Source: Zhengitettix transpicula (taxonomy: Eukaryota; Arthropoda; Insecta; Orthoptera; Tetrigidae). Taken from it: a stretch of 64,000 nucleotides of DNA. Of the stretch, positions 63,906 through 64,000 are shown in pieces. The DNA lies in assembly GCA_037074705.1 (NCBI GenBank), contig CM073590.1, positions 215,928,746 through 215,992,745 on the forward strand. The letters run 5' to 3'. Below the pieces are notes generated by a model, which worked only from the letters and a program-made list of their open reading frames with translations, made no database searches and was not told the DNA's origin. Both the position numbers and the translations under genes were made by a program. Within the stretch, counting starts at the first letter, position 1. Each line of letters starts with the position of its first letter.

Positions 63906-64000
63906 TTGTAATGCCTATTAATTAAGGCATTATTTGTAATTGATAATCTAAATTGTTGGAGAAACATTATTGATGGCGGTACTGCACCCATAACAGCAAC

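Noticed and set aside
1..64000. CRISPR arrays, operons, prokaryotic mobile systems
   Set aside because: No regularly spaced direct repeats of CRISPR type and no compact gene clusters; everything seen is eukaryotic in style.

Overview
This is an AT-rich eukaryotic nuclear window (roughly two thirds A+T by eye) with spliced genes, long intergenic spaces and many decayed transposable elements. Jockey/CR1-type LINE, mariner, Penelope-like and tRNA-derived SINE remnants, together with the protein sequences of the two identified genes, point to an insect. A hemimetabolous/polyneopteran insect seems likely, but that is inference and the species cannot be named.

The left part (1-38.5 kb) is gene-poor. 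It holds three isolated coding-exon candidates: minus 4269-4412, plus 11364-11440, and minus 27870-28128. The last is a signal-peptide exon resembling the start of an ionotropic (NMDA-type) glutamate receptor. Repeats fill the rest: an internally deleted mariner (about 3.54-3.80 kb), a three-copy 213-bp tandem array (7133-7770), and many copies of one GC-rich poly(A)-tailed retroposon, called 'family A' here, often arranged in tandem or head to head. Further along are a pair of inverted Penelope-like tails (25.8-26.6 kb), a 5'-truncated LINE whose reverse transcriptase carries a small internal inversion (31.87-34.39 kb), a tRNA-headed SINE next to a second LINE tail (34.8-35.5 kb) and a second mariner remnant (35.8-36.16 kb).

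The centre carries two well-supported convergent genes for nuclear RNA metabolism. RNPC3 (plus, five coding exons, 38538-42872) is the 65K U11/U12 minor-spliceosome protein. ZC3H18 (minus, thirteen coding exons, 55216-43739, 1005 residues, reading frame conserved across every junction) is the CCCH-zinc-finger partner of the nuclear cap-binding complex. Their likely poly(A) signals lie only tens of bases apart. Their introns host a palindromic MITE, family A copies, a sense-oriented Penelope GIY-YIG endonuclease fragment and a palindromic element ('family B') whose arms carry a consensus 5' splice site.

The right part has a small unrecognised gene with two alternative 3' exons (plus, 59660-60430), the last three coding exons of an unrecognised minus-strand gene (63029-61994) whose 5' part lies beyond the window, and a large nested palindrome with a tRNA-like sequence in its loop (63.08-63.90 kb). 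I found no CRISPR arrays, operons or other prokaryotic systems.
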